Shown here: in pieces, positions 8,928 to 17,212 of the stretch
Layout: every line of letters starts with the position of its first letter
Numbering within the stretch: the first letter of the stretch is position 1
Assembly (NCBI GenBank): GCA_963789565.1
Contig: CAWBKX010000002.1
Location: 1,984,001-2,048,000 of the forward strand
Length of the DNA: 64,000 bases
From: CALAGB01 sp963789565
GTDB lineage: Bacteria > Chloroflexota > Chloroflexia > Thermomicrobiales > Thermomicrobiaceae
Direction: 5' to 3'
Notes under the pieces: model-generated
The model's input: the letters and a program-made list of their open reading frames with translations, nothing else
Databases searched by the model: none
What the model was told of the DNA's origin: nothing
Made by a program: the position numbers and the translations under genes

Positions 8928-9785
8928 GTGAAAATCGTCATCTCAGCTGATATGGAAGGCACGGCAGGTGTGGTCGAGCGGGTGCATACGAGCCCGCCAG
9001 ACCACGCTAATCCGCCCGGTTCGAGCGCGGCGGAATATGGCTGGGCGCGCGTCACCATGACGCTGGAGGTCAACGCCGCCATCGAGGGCGCGCTTGAAGC
9101 CGGAGCCGAACAGGCCATCGTGAATGAATCGCACGACGGAATGCGCAACCTCTTGCCAGAGCAGCTACACCACGACGCCTTGCTGATCAGTGGCGCATTC
9201 AAGCCGCTCAGCATGGCCCAGGGGGTCGATGAACCCGGCGTCGGAGGACTGATCTGCACCGGCTATCACGCCAAAGCCGGGACACCAAACGGTGTGCTGG
9301 CCCACACCTACGTCGGCTTCATCCGCGACATTCGTTTGAACGGCACATCCGTCGGCGAGTGTGGCGTCAATGCGGCAGTCGCGGGCCACTTCGGCGTGCC
9401 GGTGATCATGGTGACGGGTGACGAACTCACGATTCGCCAGGCGCAGGAACTCCTCGGCGAGCAGATCGTCGGTGTGGCAGTCAAGCGTGGACTCAGCACG
9501 ACCTCCGCCATCAGCGTGCAGCCCGAGAAGGCGCGCGAGATGATCCGCGCGGGCGCCGTCGAGGCGGTGAAGCGTGCCGGACAGATTCAGCCCTACAACC
9601 CGGGCTGGCCCTGTCGAGTCGAGATCGAGGTCGATCATCAAACGCAGGCGGATCTGGCCACCATCATTCCGGGCACGGAGCGAATGGGCGAACGCGGCTT
9701 CGCCTTCACCGCCCAAGATGGACTGGAGCTGATGCGAATGTGGCGCGCCGTCCTCAACGCGATGATGACGCGCTTTGCGGTGTGA
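8928..9785 (+). CDS. dppA: M55 family zinc D-aminopeptidase, DppA-like
   Basis: A 285-residue cytoplasmic metallopeptidase related to Bacillus subtilis DppA, which cleaves D-Ala-D-Ala and similar D-peptides. The sequence begins MKIVISADMEGTAGVV, placing Asp8 and Glu10 exactly where the family's zinc ligands lie, with NESHDGMRNLLPEQL and GYHAKAGTPNGVLAHTY carrying the probable His ligands. The GTG at 8928 is chosen because GAGAGG precedes it and the family motif begins at once. Gene order binding protein-permease-permease-dppA suggests uptake and hydrolysis of cell-wall-derived D-peptides. Confidence 0.93.
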   Translation: MKIVISADMEGTAGVVERVHTSPPDHANPPGSSAAEYGWARVTMTLEVNAAIEGALEAGAEQAIVNESHDGMRNLLPEQLHHDALLISGAFKPLSMAQGVDEPGVGGLICTGYHAKAGTPNGVLAHTYVGFIRDIRLNGTSVGECGVNAAVAGHFGVPVIMVTGDELTIRQAQELLGEQIVGVAVKRGLSTTSAISVQPEKAREMIRAGAVEAVKRAGQIQPYNPGWPCRVEIEVDHQTQADLATIIPGTERMGERGFAFTAQDGLELMRMWRAVLNAMMTRFAV

Positions 9786-9839
9786 CAAGATCGCCCTCGC
9801 CCGATGCGGCCGAGCCGACAACCAGGTGAGGGCGTCTCG

Positions 9840-10532
9840 CTATTCGTAATACTCGGGCGACTTCGTCAGCTGCGGCCATTGCTTGGAGTCGTGGCCGCGG
9901 ATCGTGAGCGCCACCTGCTCTCGCTCGGCCAAATCGACTAGCTTGCGCGTGCTCTTGCGCGTTCCCTCAACGTCGTTGTCGTAGTTGCCGGTTGGACGCG
10001 TCTCCGGCGTGAAGCCGCTGAAGTCGGCTGGAATGGCGTCGACCGCCAACAATACCGGGCCGGTCTGGGGCAGGCGCACCAAAATGGCCTGATGCCCCGG
10101 CACGTGGCCGCTCGTCTCGATCAGCTCGATACCGGGCAAGAGCTCGACATCGCCATCCACCTCACGATAGCTCAGCCGCGGATCCTCCCAATGCTCGCGA
10201 ATCCCCTGAAAGCGCGGCATGGTCTTGGCCGCCGCCAGATGTTCCCGCTGCACCACGAACTCGGCGTTGGGAAAGGCATCGTGGCTCCCGGCGTGATCGA
10301 CGTCCAGATGCGAGCAGATGACGACGTTGATGTCGCTCGGGCGCAGGCCGATCTCGGCCAGGCGATTGATGACCCAGTCCGACTCCGGCCGACTGGAAGT
10401 CGGGCCACGATAATCAGACTCCGGATAGCCGCTGTCGATCAGAACGTTCTTGCCGTCATCGGTCTGGATGAGATACCCAGGAACCGGTGATCCGGTATCG
10501 CTGAGGCCAAGCTGCATCACGTACAGCCGCAT
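9840..10532 (-). CDS. MBL-fold metallo-hydrolase, AHL-lactonase-like
   Basis: A 230-residue metallo-beta-lactamase-fold hydrolase. It has SHLDVDHAG (His75, Asp77, Asp79, His80, the HxDxDH metal site), a second His in SGHVPGH, an Asp in LLAVDAIP and a last His in IRGHDSKQW. The layout resembles N-acyl-homoserine lactonases (AttM/AiiA type), but this subgroup also contains enzymes of unknown substrate, so quorum quenching is only a possibility. The start at 10532 has GGAGG seven bases upstream. It stands alone, convergent with dppA. Confidence 0.85.
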   Translation of the reverse strand: MRLYVMQLGLSDTGSPVPGYLIQTDDGKNVLIDSGYPESDYRGPTSSRPESDWVINRLAEIGLRPSDINVVICSHLDVDHAGSHDAFPNAEFVVQREHLAAAKTMPRFQGIREHWEDPRLSYREVDGDVELLPGIELIETSGHVPGHQAILVRLPQTGPVLLAVDAIPADFSGFTPETRPTGNYDNDVEGTRKSTRKLVDLAEREQVALTIRGHDSKQWPQLTKSPEYYE

Positions 10533-10978
10533 GAAACACCTCCTTGTGGATGAAGCAACCGTTGGTCAGCGCTGCGGCTCGACCCGGCAACGCTTCACAA
10601 CGGAGACCGCACTTGGCATGGCCTCCTGCTGGTAACCGCTGCGCTCCCCATATTACCGTGGCTTCGATGCCAGCGGGACTGGTCGAACCAGGTTCAAAGG
10701 CAACAGGACGCCAATCCCCTCGTATTCGCCTGTCACTTTTCGAAAGTGCCGTGGTCCCTCGGCGATGCCCTCAACCAGCCAGACCGGACTGGCGAGGAAG
10801 CTAGGGCCATGGTGAGGAAGACTCTCAGGAGTGGGTCGACTATCTCCATCGAAACGCCGGCATACAGAATGGTACGGGTTAGCAAACAACGTCGTAGCTC
10901 AGCAAGGCGCGCGGTGAGTCGAGTGTGCGCGAGAGCGACAAAACCCGCCAGGGGCAATCCTCCATCGCTCTGACGCCC
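10533..10978. other. 446-base region without a recognised gene
   Basis: This stretch lies between the metallo-hydrolase start and the end of the PadR-rhodanese gene. Open frames are present on the minus strand (for example 10653-10889) but none has a recognisable motif or a good ribosome site. It may hold a decayed gene; the part nearest 10532 must carry the hydrolase promoter. Confidence 0.35.
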
Positions 10979-11659
10979 TCACGTTCCCGTATTGGTCCGC
11001 TCCAGCGGAAGGTTCGCGCCGACCCACGCAGGCAAGCCGCCATCGAGCGCCCATGCCTCGAAGCCGTGCCCCCGGAGTAGCACGGCGGCTCGCTCGCTGC
11101 GCGCGCTTCCTCGATGGCGCATGGTGCAATAGGTGACGATTGGACGCTGTCGCTCCAACTCGCCAAGCCGGTCGGACAGTTCCTCATATGGCAGATGCCG
11201 CGCCCCCGGTACGTGCCCGGCACCATATTCCGAGGCGCTACGGACGTCGAGTAGCGTCGGCCGTGGCCGGCCGGTGCTTGCTCGCCAGGCACGGAACGAC
11301 TCGAGATCGATCAGCGGAGCACCACCGTCGTTGCCGGCGATCGGTCGCGGTTCTGCTTTCGGTTCCCCTGCTAACTCCTGGTACACGTCGGCAAGACGCA
11401 GCCGTGCCCACGCTAACCGCTCGCGACCGACAGCCGTCGCGACGTAGTACTTGCGGACCCGTCCGTTTTCCAGTCGATCCTCTCGCGATAGAAGGCCATC
11501 CGCTTCCAGCCTGTGAAGCATTGGATAGAGCGTTCCAAAGCCAAGGTGATAACCATGCCGCGTCAACTCCTCAAGCAGCCGGACGCCGTAGACCGGCGCC
11601 GACGCCGCGTGGGCGAGTATGTACAGCCGAACCAGAGCCAGATCCAGGTCACGATCCAC
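10979..11659 (-). CDS. PadR-family regulator fused to a rhodanese domain
   Basis: A 226-residue two-domain protein. Residues 1-95 are a PadR winged helix (YGVRLLEELTRHGYHLGFGT, LYPMLHRLEADGLLSRE, RKYYVATAVGRERL). Residues about 115-220 are a rhodanese domain (TLLDVRSASEYGAGHVPGAR) with a putative catalytic Cys178 in IVTYCTM, followed by an unusual Arg/His-rich loop (RHRGSARSER) and the DGGLPAW C-terminal signature. The GTG start follows GGAGGTGA. It is transcribed divergently from the chromate transporter, so it probably controls that gene, with Cys178 as a possible redox, sulfur or oxyanion sensor. The sensing idea is inference. Confidence 0.88.
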   Translation of the reverse strand: MDRDLDLALVRLYILAHAASAPVYGVRLLEELTRHGYHLGFGTLYPMLHRLEADGLLSREDRLENGRVRKYYVATAVGRERLAWARLRLADVYQELAGEPKAEPRPIAGNDGGAPLIDLESFRAWRASTGRPRPTLLDVRSASEYGAGHVPGARHLPYEELSDRLGELERQRPIVTYCTMRHRGSARSERAAVLLRGHGFEAWALDGGLPAWVGANLPLERTNTGT

Positions 11660-11746
11660 AACTCACCTCCGTCATCGATTGCATGGTCGACCGATAGCGC
11701 TGATCAAGGACGAGAACCGCAGTCTCTCGAATTGATTATACGCTGT

Positions 11747-11781
11747 ACCGATATTGTTTACCGATATTGGCAAATGATATT
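11747..11781. promoter_or_regulatory. iterated operator candidate between padR-rhodanese and chrA
   Basis: Three copies of a 9-base unit stand in tandem at exact 13-base spacing: ACCGATATT at 11747 and 11760, and AATGATATT at 11773. The region is AT-rich against a GC-rich background and lies 88 bases upstream of the regulator start and 164 bases upstream of chrA, where an autoregulator site would be expected. The central unit is also nearly palindromic (CCGATATTGG). Confidence 0.5.
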
Positions 11782-11944
11782 ATGGCGACAACGGCGCGGC
11801 GCGACCGGCACCATCCAGACCCATTCCCCTTACGTATGATCGGCGCGCGCGTTTGTCACATCCGCCGGCGCTGACCGGTGCGGTCTTTGCACTCAATGTG
11901 GTCCACATGGTTCACGGCCTGACAACGCGAGAGGGAGGATCCTT

Positions 11945-13183
11945 GTGGCCCTGATCGAAGACGCCACAATCAACGAGCCGCTGAGCGAGACGCCTGTCAA
12001 ACGCGGGTCTGCCGGTGAGGTGTTTCTGGTTGCGGCCCGCCTCGGGTTGACCTCCTTTGGTGGTCCCATCGCCCATCTCGGGTACTTTCGTGAAGAGTAC
12101 GTTCGCAAGCGGCGTTGGATCGACGAGCAAACGTACGGGGATCTTCTCGGACTGTGTCAGTTTCTACCCGGTCCCGCGAGTAGCCAGGTGGGTATCTCGA
12201 TCGGCATTGCCCGTGCCGGGCTCCTCGGTGGGGTCGCCGCGTGGTTAGGATTCACGTTACCGTCGGCGCTCGCGCTGATCGCGTTCGGCTATGGTGTGCA
12301 GCACCTCACGACGACCGAAGCGGGCTGGATTCATGGGCTACTGGTCGTCGCCGTCGCCGTGGTCGCTCAGGCCGTGCTGGGGATGGCCCAGCGCTTTTGC
12401 CCGGATCGCCGGCGTCAAACGATCGCCATCCTGGCTACCCTGCTCATGTTGGCTTGGCCGACCGGACTGGCACAGGTGCTCGTGATCGCGGGTGCTGGAC
12501 TCATCGGTTGGCGAGTCATCGCGGTAGATGTCGGAACGCCGGGTGCTCCCCTTCGGGTGGCGATCAGCAAACGCCTGGGGGCAGCGAGTCTTGCCACCTT
12601 CGCCCTGCTGTTGGGTGGACTAACGCTGCTGCAGTCGACCTTCTCCAATTACGCGATTCAGCTCGTCGCCAGTTTCTACCGAGTCGGCTCCCTGGTGTTC
12701 GGCGGCGGCCACGTGGTGCTGCCGTTGCTGCAGTCTGCGGTCGTCGATCCCGGCTGGGTCCATGCATCGCAATTCGTCTCCGGGTATGGCGCCGCCCAGG
12801 CGGTTCCCGGCCCGCTCTTCACCTTCGCCGCCTATCTGGGGACGGTGGCTCAGCCAACACCGCATGGCTGGATCGGTGGCCTGCTGGCCCTCGGCGCCAT
12901 CTTTCTGCCCTCGTTCCTGCTGGTCATTGGCATCCTGCCATTCTGGGACGAGGTGCGCGCCCATCCGAGTTTTCAATCCGCATTGCAGGGGATCAACGCC
13001 GCCGTGGTCGGTCTACTCCTCGCTGCCCTCTATACCCCGGTGTGGACGAGTGCGATTCGCGAGAAGGCTGATTTCGGCCTGGCTGTGGCGGCATTTGGAC
13101 TATTGATGTACTGGAAGCTCCCGCCCTGGATGGTGGTCGTCTTTGGCGCCGCCGGCGGCGCACTGATCACCGCGGTCAGCTGA
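11945..13183 (+). CDS. chrA: chromate transporter ChrA (two CHR domains)
   Basis: A 412-residue inner-membrane protein of the CHR family, which exports chromate and gives Cr(VI) resistance. It holds two homologous halves: LTSFGGPIAHLGYFREEYV ... LCQFLPGPASSQVGISIG in the first, and VFGGGHVVLPLLQSAVV ... AAQAVPGPLFTFAAYLG in the second, which is the long bidomain form. GTG start with a GAGGGAGGAT ribosome site. A PadR-rhodanese regulator diverges from it and an uncharacterised 138-residue gene follows. Some CHR proteins transport other oxyanions, so the substrate is likely but not certain. Confidence 0.93.
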   Translation: MALIEDATINEPLSETPVKRGSAGEVFLVAARLGLTSFGGPIAHLGYFREEYVRKRRWIDEQTYGDLLGLCQFLPGPASSQVGISIGIARAGLLGGVAAWLGFTLPSALALIAFGYGVQHLTTTEAGWIHGLLVVAVAVVAQAVLGMAQRFCPDRRRQTIAILATLLMLAWPTGLAQVLVIAGAGLIGWRVIAVDVGTPGAPLRVAISKRLGAASLATFALLLGGLTLLQSTFSNYAIQLVASFYRVGSLVFGGGHVVLPLLQSAVVDPGWVHASQFVSGYGAAQAVPGPLFTFAAYLGTVAQPTPHGWIGGLLALGAIFLPSFLLVIGILPFWDEVRAHPSFQSALQGINAAVVGLLLAALYTPVWTSAIREKADFGLAVAAFGLLMYWKLPPWMVVVFGAAGGALITAVS

Positions 13184-13302
13184 GCGCCGCCTCGGTCGGT
13201 TCGAGTGAAAGGAGGAAGGACCCCAGCCTACGAGCACAATTGTCGAGCCGTTGTACGACACGGTCAACGATCGCCGATGTCGTCCACAGATAGGAGCCAC
13301 TC

Positions 13303-13719
13303 ATGGCCCAAGACGCATCAGGAGGGCTGCACTATACCCGCGATATTACGGATCCGGTGCAGGCTATCGAACTGGAGTACTCCAACCCGCACCACCAGCG
13401 AGTCGGCCCCCGTTGGGTGCGTGGCGAGATCGTCTACGCCATGCCCTGTGGCATCGTCCACATCGATCCGTCACAGGATCGGTGGGCTAACGAGTATGTC
13501 GTGGTCTACAGCCTGGAGGGACCAGACGGACGACCGGAGCGCGTACCAGGCCAGTACGGCATCTACGACACCAAACCTGGTGATCCAGGTTACAGCCCGA
13601 TCTGGCGCTACAACTATGTGATCGCGCCGCGGGACTACGTCGCGAATACGCTTCGTTCCGAAGAGGACTGCCGACAGAGCGGCTACCAGATCATTCAAGC
13701 GGATACCTACACCAACTGA
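13303..13719 (+). CDS. conserved-looking hypothetical protein downstream of chrA
   Basis: A soluble 138-residue protein with AGGAG before its ATG and no signal peptide or membrane helix. It is rich in Tyr, Pro and Asp (EYVVVYSLEGPDGRPERVPG, GIYDTKPGDPGYSPIWRYNY) and has two Cys (in AMPCGIV and EDCRQSG). I do not recognise the family. It is 119 bases after chrA on the same strand and ends at a strong terminator, so it may be part of the chrA transcript. Confidence 0.72.
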   Translation: MAQDASGGLHYTRDITDPVQAIELEYSNPHHQRVGPRWVRGEIVYAMPCGIVHIDPSQDRWANEYVVVYSLEGPDGRPERVPGQYGIYDTKPGDPGYSPIWRYNYVIAPRDYVANTLRSEEDCRQSGYQIIQADTYTN

Positions 13720-13729
13720 CCCGTCCTCT

Positions 13730-13793
13730 AAGCCGGCGTAGCCGGCTTGCAACGACGACTGGGGAGATCACGGTACAAATCTCCCCAGTCGTC
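13730..13793 (+). terminator. double hairpin terminator after the chrA group
   Basis: Two stems in a row: an 8-base stem (AAGCCGGC/GCCGGCTT, 13730-13748) and a perfect 15-base stem (GACGACTGGGGAGAT/ATCTCCCCAGTCGTC, 13754-13793) with a 10-base loop. They lie between convergent genes ending at 13719 (+) and 13875 (-), so they can serve both directions. Confidence 0.8.
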
Positions 13794-13874
13794 ACCTCAC
13801 GGTGATTCCGCGCCGCTCCGTTGACTGGCCCGATGGAATTGAACAGGTGATCGGCGAGTCCAAGCGCGATAACG

Positions 13875-14534
13875 CTACGTATCGCTCTCGCTACGCGGAC
13901 GCGCCAGAATTGCCGAGAATCCGGCACGTGGATCATCACCGTCACACACGCCGGCGTCGTCTGGCGCTCCCTCGGGATTCAAACGCAGCGCCGACCGCCA
14001 TCCGACCGGATCAAGACCAGCGTTTGATAGCACAATCGCGAGATCTGATCGCGTCAGGAATCGTGCCTCCCGATAGTATGGATGCCCGGCGGCGGCCAGC
14101 TGTCGACAATACTGTCCCCACGGAGACTCAGCGAAGACGGTGCCGATCACCGCGCCTCCGGCGGCTGTCACTACTCTTCGTACCTCGCTCAACACCGCCG
14201 CCGGATCACGCACGAAGCAGAGTGTCACGACCAGCAGCACCGCACCCACCGAGCCGTCCCGAAGGGGAAGCCGCTCGCCAACACCTCGCACCGCCAAGAG
14301 CTCACGACCGCGCGCGATCACGAGCGGCTGCCGAGCCGGGTCGATGCCAAAATCGATGCCGAGCTCAGACGCGAAGCGCCCGCTCCCGACGCCGACCTCC
14401 AGCCAAGGTCGAGGGAGATTTGACAACAGTGGGCGGAGAGCGTCAGTCACTTCTCTGAAGATGGCGGCACCCTTGGGCGTGTCATACCACGCATCGTAGC
14501 TTTCGGCAGACTGGTCAAACAGGGATTTGGTCAT
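13875..14534 (-). CDS. class I SAM-dependent methyltransferase
   Basis: A 219-residue methyltransferase (Methyltransf_11 type): motif I LEVGVGSGRFA, then GERLPLRDGSVGAVLLVVTLCFV, matching the family's motif II region. It begins SLFDQSAESYDAWYDTPKG, as small-molecule methyltransferases do. The ATG at 14534 follows GAGGAGG; the frame is open further upstream but that part overlaps the MFS remnant's end region and looks non-coding. It lies downstream of the decayed transporter on the same strand. Substrate unknown. Confidence 0.85.
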   Translation of the reverse strand: MTKSLFDQSAESYDAWYDTPKGAAIFREVTDALRPLLSNLPRPWLEVGVGSGRFASELGIDFGIDPARQPLVIARGRELLAVRGVGERLPLRDGSVGAVLLVVTLCFVRDPAAVLSEVRRVVTAAGGAVIGTVFAESPWGQYCRQLAAAGHPYYREARFLTRSDLAIVLSNAGLDPVGWRSALRLNPEGAPDDAGVCDGDDPRAGFSAILARPRSESDT

Positions 14535-14617
14535 GTCCCCATCCTCCTCGTCGGTTGCTGGCTCGCCCCAGATCCTCAGCTCATTTTGGGGGGACTGGAC
14601 ACGCGGGTCCGCGGCCG

Positions 14618-15439
14618 TCAGTCCGTCGCGGGGAGCTGCGTAGTCGAGACGGCGGGATCGACCGACGTACTGGACAACGCCTGTTTGGCTGGAAGAGTCT
14701 CGTACATGCGGGCAGCCACCACGACGCCGGAGGCGAGCGTCAGCGCGCCAACAGTTCCGATGGCCCAGTTCACGCCCAGGAGATCGGAGAGGATACCCGC
14801 GATCAGCGCCCCAAGGACGTAGCCGCCATCGCGCCACAGCCGGTAGACCCCGATCGATGAGGCCCGCCAATCCGGATGTGCCACGTCGGAGACCGCCGCC
14901 AGCAAGCCGATTCGCTCGATGCCAAGACCGGTCGCGGCGAAGACCAGCAGGAAAAGTCCCCACGTCATGCCGTCGTTCAGGTTATTGATCATCCCGGCCT
15001 GGCTGGCCGAGAAGAGGGAGCGCTCGCGCCAGCTGGTCAGCAGCAGGATATGCGCGAACGAGGGCGTTTGTGGTGACTCACCCTGACCCGGCGTGCTCCC
15101 GGATCGCGCCAGCAGGCGAGACTCGTGCCGCCCGTGCCCATGCGATTCCTGGACGAAGAAGAGCGAGAGGAACAATCCGCCGAGGGCAAAGACCACACCA
15201 AGATAGAAGGGCTGCGGTCGCAGTGCGTAATGGGACGCGAGATAGCCAGAGGCGAAGGCTGCCAGTGATACCGCCACGTATCCGGCCGCCTCTTTGAACC
15301 CCATGGCCAGTCCGCGGCGCTCGGGTCCGACCAGATCGATCTTCATGATCACGGTCGTGGACCAGCAGAACCCCTGATTGAGGCCGAGAAGCGCACTCGC
15401 GAAGATGATCCAGCCCCAACTCGGGGTCAGCATCACCAT
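14618..15439 (-). pseudogene. decayed MFS transporter (5' truncation and internal deletion)
   Basis: The 273 remaining codons match a major facilitator protein of normally ~400 residues but start in its third or fourth helix (PSWGWIIFASALLGLNQGFC, KEAAGYVAVSLAAFASGYLA). The expected second-half block of about 60 residues is missing too: IERIGLLAA runs straight into VSDVAHPDWRASSIGVYRLW, where intact relatives have two or three further helices between a LLAAV-like segment and the SDVAHP motif. Upstream codons to the nearest stop (about 15491) do not resemble the missing N-terminus. The product would lack about five helices, so it is probably non-functional. Confidence 0.7.
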
Positions 15440-15503
15440 GAGGCGATGATGTCGGCCATCGCGACCGGGCTTGCCGGCTCGGCGACCAGGTCAGACACGG
15501 GCC

Positions 15504-15812
15504 CTAGACGACCGCGCGCAAGGCTCTCGTCAGGCCGGCCTGCGTCACAACGTATCTCGGCTTGCCCGTGCCACGGGCGATGGTCGTGAACTCCTCAATC
15601 AAGCCGTTGGCACGCAGCACCAGGATCGCGTTGGCGTCGCTCGTCTCGACCGGCGGATTTCCGGCGGCAAATTCGACGGTCGTGCCATTCGGGCCGGGCG
15701 ACAAGGTGAAGCAAAGCTGTTCACCATTCAGGCCGTCCTGCTCTCCGCTATGGCGAATCTGAACGAGCTGATTCAGGAGAATCTGGGCGTTACGGCTGAG
15801 CCCAATAGACAT
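15504..15812 (-). CDS. small hypothetical protein, possibly winged-helix
   Basis: A 102-residue soluble protein preceded by GAGAGG. It begins MSIGLSRNAQILLNQLVQIR and ends KPRYVVTQAGLTRALRAVV, with the alternation of helices and a beta-hairpin that suggests a small winged-helix fold (ANAILVLRANGLIEEF, then KPRYVVTQAG). I cannot assign a named family. It lies just upstream of the MFS remnant on the same strand. Confidence 0.6.
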   Translation of the reverse strand: MSIGLSRNAQILLNQLVQIRHSGEQDGLNGEQLCFTLSPGPNGTTVEFAAGNPPVETSDANAILVLRANGLIEEFTTIARGTGKPRYVVTQAGLTRALRAVV

Positions 15813-15881
15813 GGGAAAGTACCTCTCAGAGAGCTTCTACGTGTTGGGAAGAAGCAACCAAATTCGTGCGCATGAAGGCCG

Positions 15882-16157
15882 TCATCGACGGGCCGTCATC
15901 GGAGACGGCATTCCTCGGCGATGGCGCGAGCGCGAGCGAAAGTTCGACAGCAATGGAAAGCGATGAGGCATTTCGGCCTGCTCATCGGCGGGCAGCGACA
16001 GCTCGCCATCCGACGCGTCTATCTCGGCCTCAACCGAACTGGACGGCGCTCGCTTGCCCTGATGCCTCAACAGGGCAACCAGAGCTTTTCGGCCGGCGTC
16101 GATGCGCTCGGCCGAGCGATGGCTCGAGCCGGGGCTTTCGGATTGATTCGTAGTCAT
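15882..16157 (-). CDS. small hypothetical protein
   Basis: A 91-codon frame starting at an ATG with AGGAG six bases upstream, which is the main support. The product (MTTNQSESPGSSHRSAERID...) is polar and probably disordered, with a central KALVALLRHQGKRAPSSSVE segment. No family recognised and no neighbour clearly linked; it could be a spurious frame. Confidence 0.45.
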   Translation of the reverse strand: MTTNQSESPGSSHRSAERIDAGRKALVALLRHQGKRAPSSSVEAEIDASDGELSLPADEQAEMPHRFPLLSNFRSRSRHRRGMPSPMTARR

Positions 16158-16294
16158 TGAGTGCTCCTTTGAGGGTTTGACCTTGACGCGGACCTCCTGA
16201 GTGGGAGCCGTCCGCGGGTTGGCGATCAGATCTGAATCGATCGCCGGTCGAGTCGTCTTGATAGTTGCGGTTAATAACGTCAGTTCGTTGCCAA

Positions 16295-16594
16295 TCACGG
16301 AAGCTTTTTGAAGGCGGCCGCGGACAAGTCAAGGATGACAGAGTCAGAGTTCACCCACTTCACTCTAGCGCCTGCCACCGTGGTCAGCTTGTTGTTGAAT
16401 AAGCCATGCCGGATGACGAGAGACGACAGCTGGCGCGAGCTGGGATCCTGATCGATCGTCTCGATCTTGCCGAGTTGCTTGCCTTGCGCGCCCAGGACTC
16501 GCATCTGCGGGCGCAGGTGTGCGTTCGGATCGATCTTGTTCATGGGCTGATCGGACGTCGGGTCCGGTGTCGGCTCAGTCATTTCGTGTGCCAT
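16295..16594 (-). CDS. small PRC-barrel / DUF2171-like protein
   Basis: A 99-residue protein whose residues 25-95 resemble a PRC-barrel-type beta domain (MRVLGAQGKQLGKIETID, VIRHGLFNNKLTTVAGARVK, VNSDSVILDLSAAAFKKLP). The ATG at 16594 follows AAAGGAT; the longer upstream frame is not needed. Such proteins occur near stress genes in GC-rich bacteria; the exact role is unknown. It is separated from the 91-residue gene downstream by 137 bases. Confidence 0.7.
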   Translation of the reverse strand: MAHEMTEPTPDPTSDQPMNKIDPNAHLRPQMRVLGAQGKQLGKIETIDQDPSSRQLSSLVIRHGLFNNKLTTVAGARVKWVNSDSVILDLSAAAFKKLP

Positions 16595-17164
16595 GTGAAG
16601 ATCCTTTCGCGGTGACATCGGGACGCATATCGCGCGCCGACGTATAGCTCCAACGTCGTTGCCGCAGGTGGACAACATGTGCCACCGGCGGACAGCGGAT
16701 CCCACGAAGCGCGTCATGCGCCGGCTGGCAGGTCTCCAAGCGGAGAACCTGACATTCGCGGTGTCCGAGCCAGTCCGTCCAAACGTACGAGACTCGTTCA
16801 CCGACCATCACGAGATGCAATGAGCGCTGGTAACACCGGCCCAGGCAGTTGTCAGCAGGCCCAGGTGCGAATGTCGAGTCGTGATGACGACTTCGTTTCC
16901 CGACGGATGACTGCGGACAGCCCGGGAGCGAAGTCACTCAGGAAGGCTGGATGGCTCCAGTCTTTACAGACTACCTCAACGTATAGCTAGATACAAGAGG
17001 ACGAAGATACGAATATTTGCGTCATTGCGCATGTACAATTTTGCGTTAGGCGAAAACCAGCGTCGAGGCGTGTTCCCGCGCGACGGGCATTTGCGCCGAT
17101 CTGACCGGTGCGGGTCCGCTGATAGCTGCGGCTCGGTCATCTCAGCGTTCCGCTGCAATGCGAT
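16595..17164. other. 570-base region without a recognised gene
   Basis: No open frame here has both a motif and a ribosome site. The part from about 16980 to 17060 is AT-rich relative to the surroundings. The region nearest 16600 should hold the promoter of the PRC-barrel gene. Confidence 0.4.
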
Positions 17165-17206
17165 CGCTGGTCGGCACCGTGGGATGATTCGCGGTGCCGA
17201 CCAGCG
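17165..17206 (-). terminator. hairpin terminator of the TPP-enzyme gene
   Basis: Perfect 15-base arms (CGCTGGTCGGCACCG / CGGTGCCGACCAGCG) with a 12-base loop sit 7 bases beyond the stop codon of the TPP-dependent enzyme. No strong T tract follows on the minus strand. Confidence 0.7.
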
Positions 17207-17212
17207 GATCTG

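Noticed and set aside
10653..10889. A 78-codon minus-strand frame that might be a gene fragment.
   Set aside because: No ribosome site and no recognised family; could be a decayed gene but cannot be supported.
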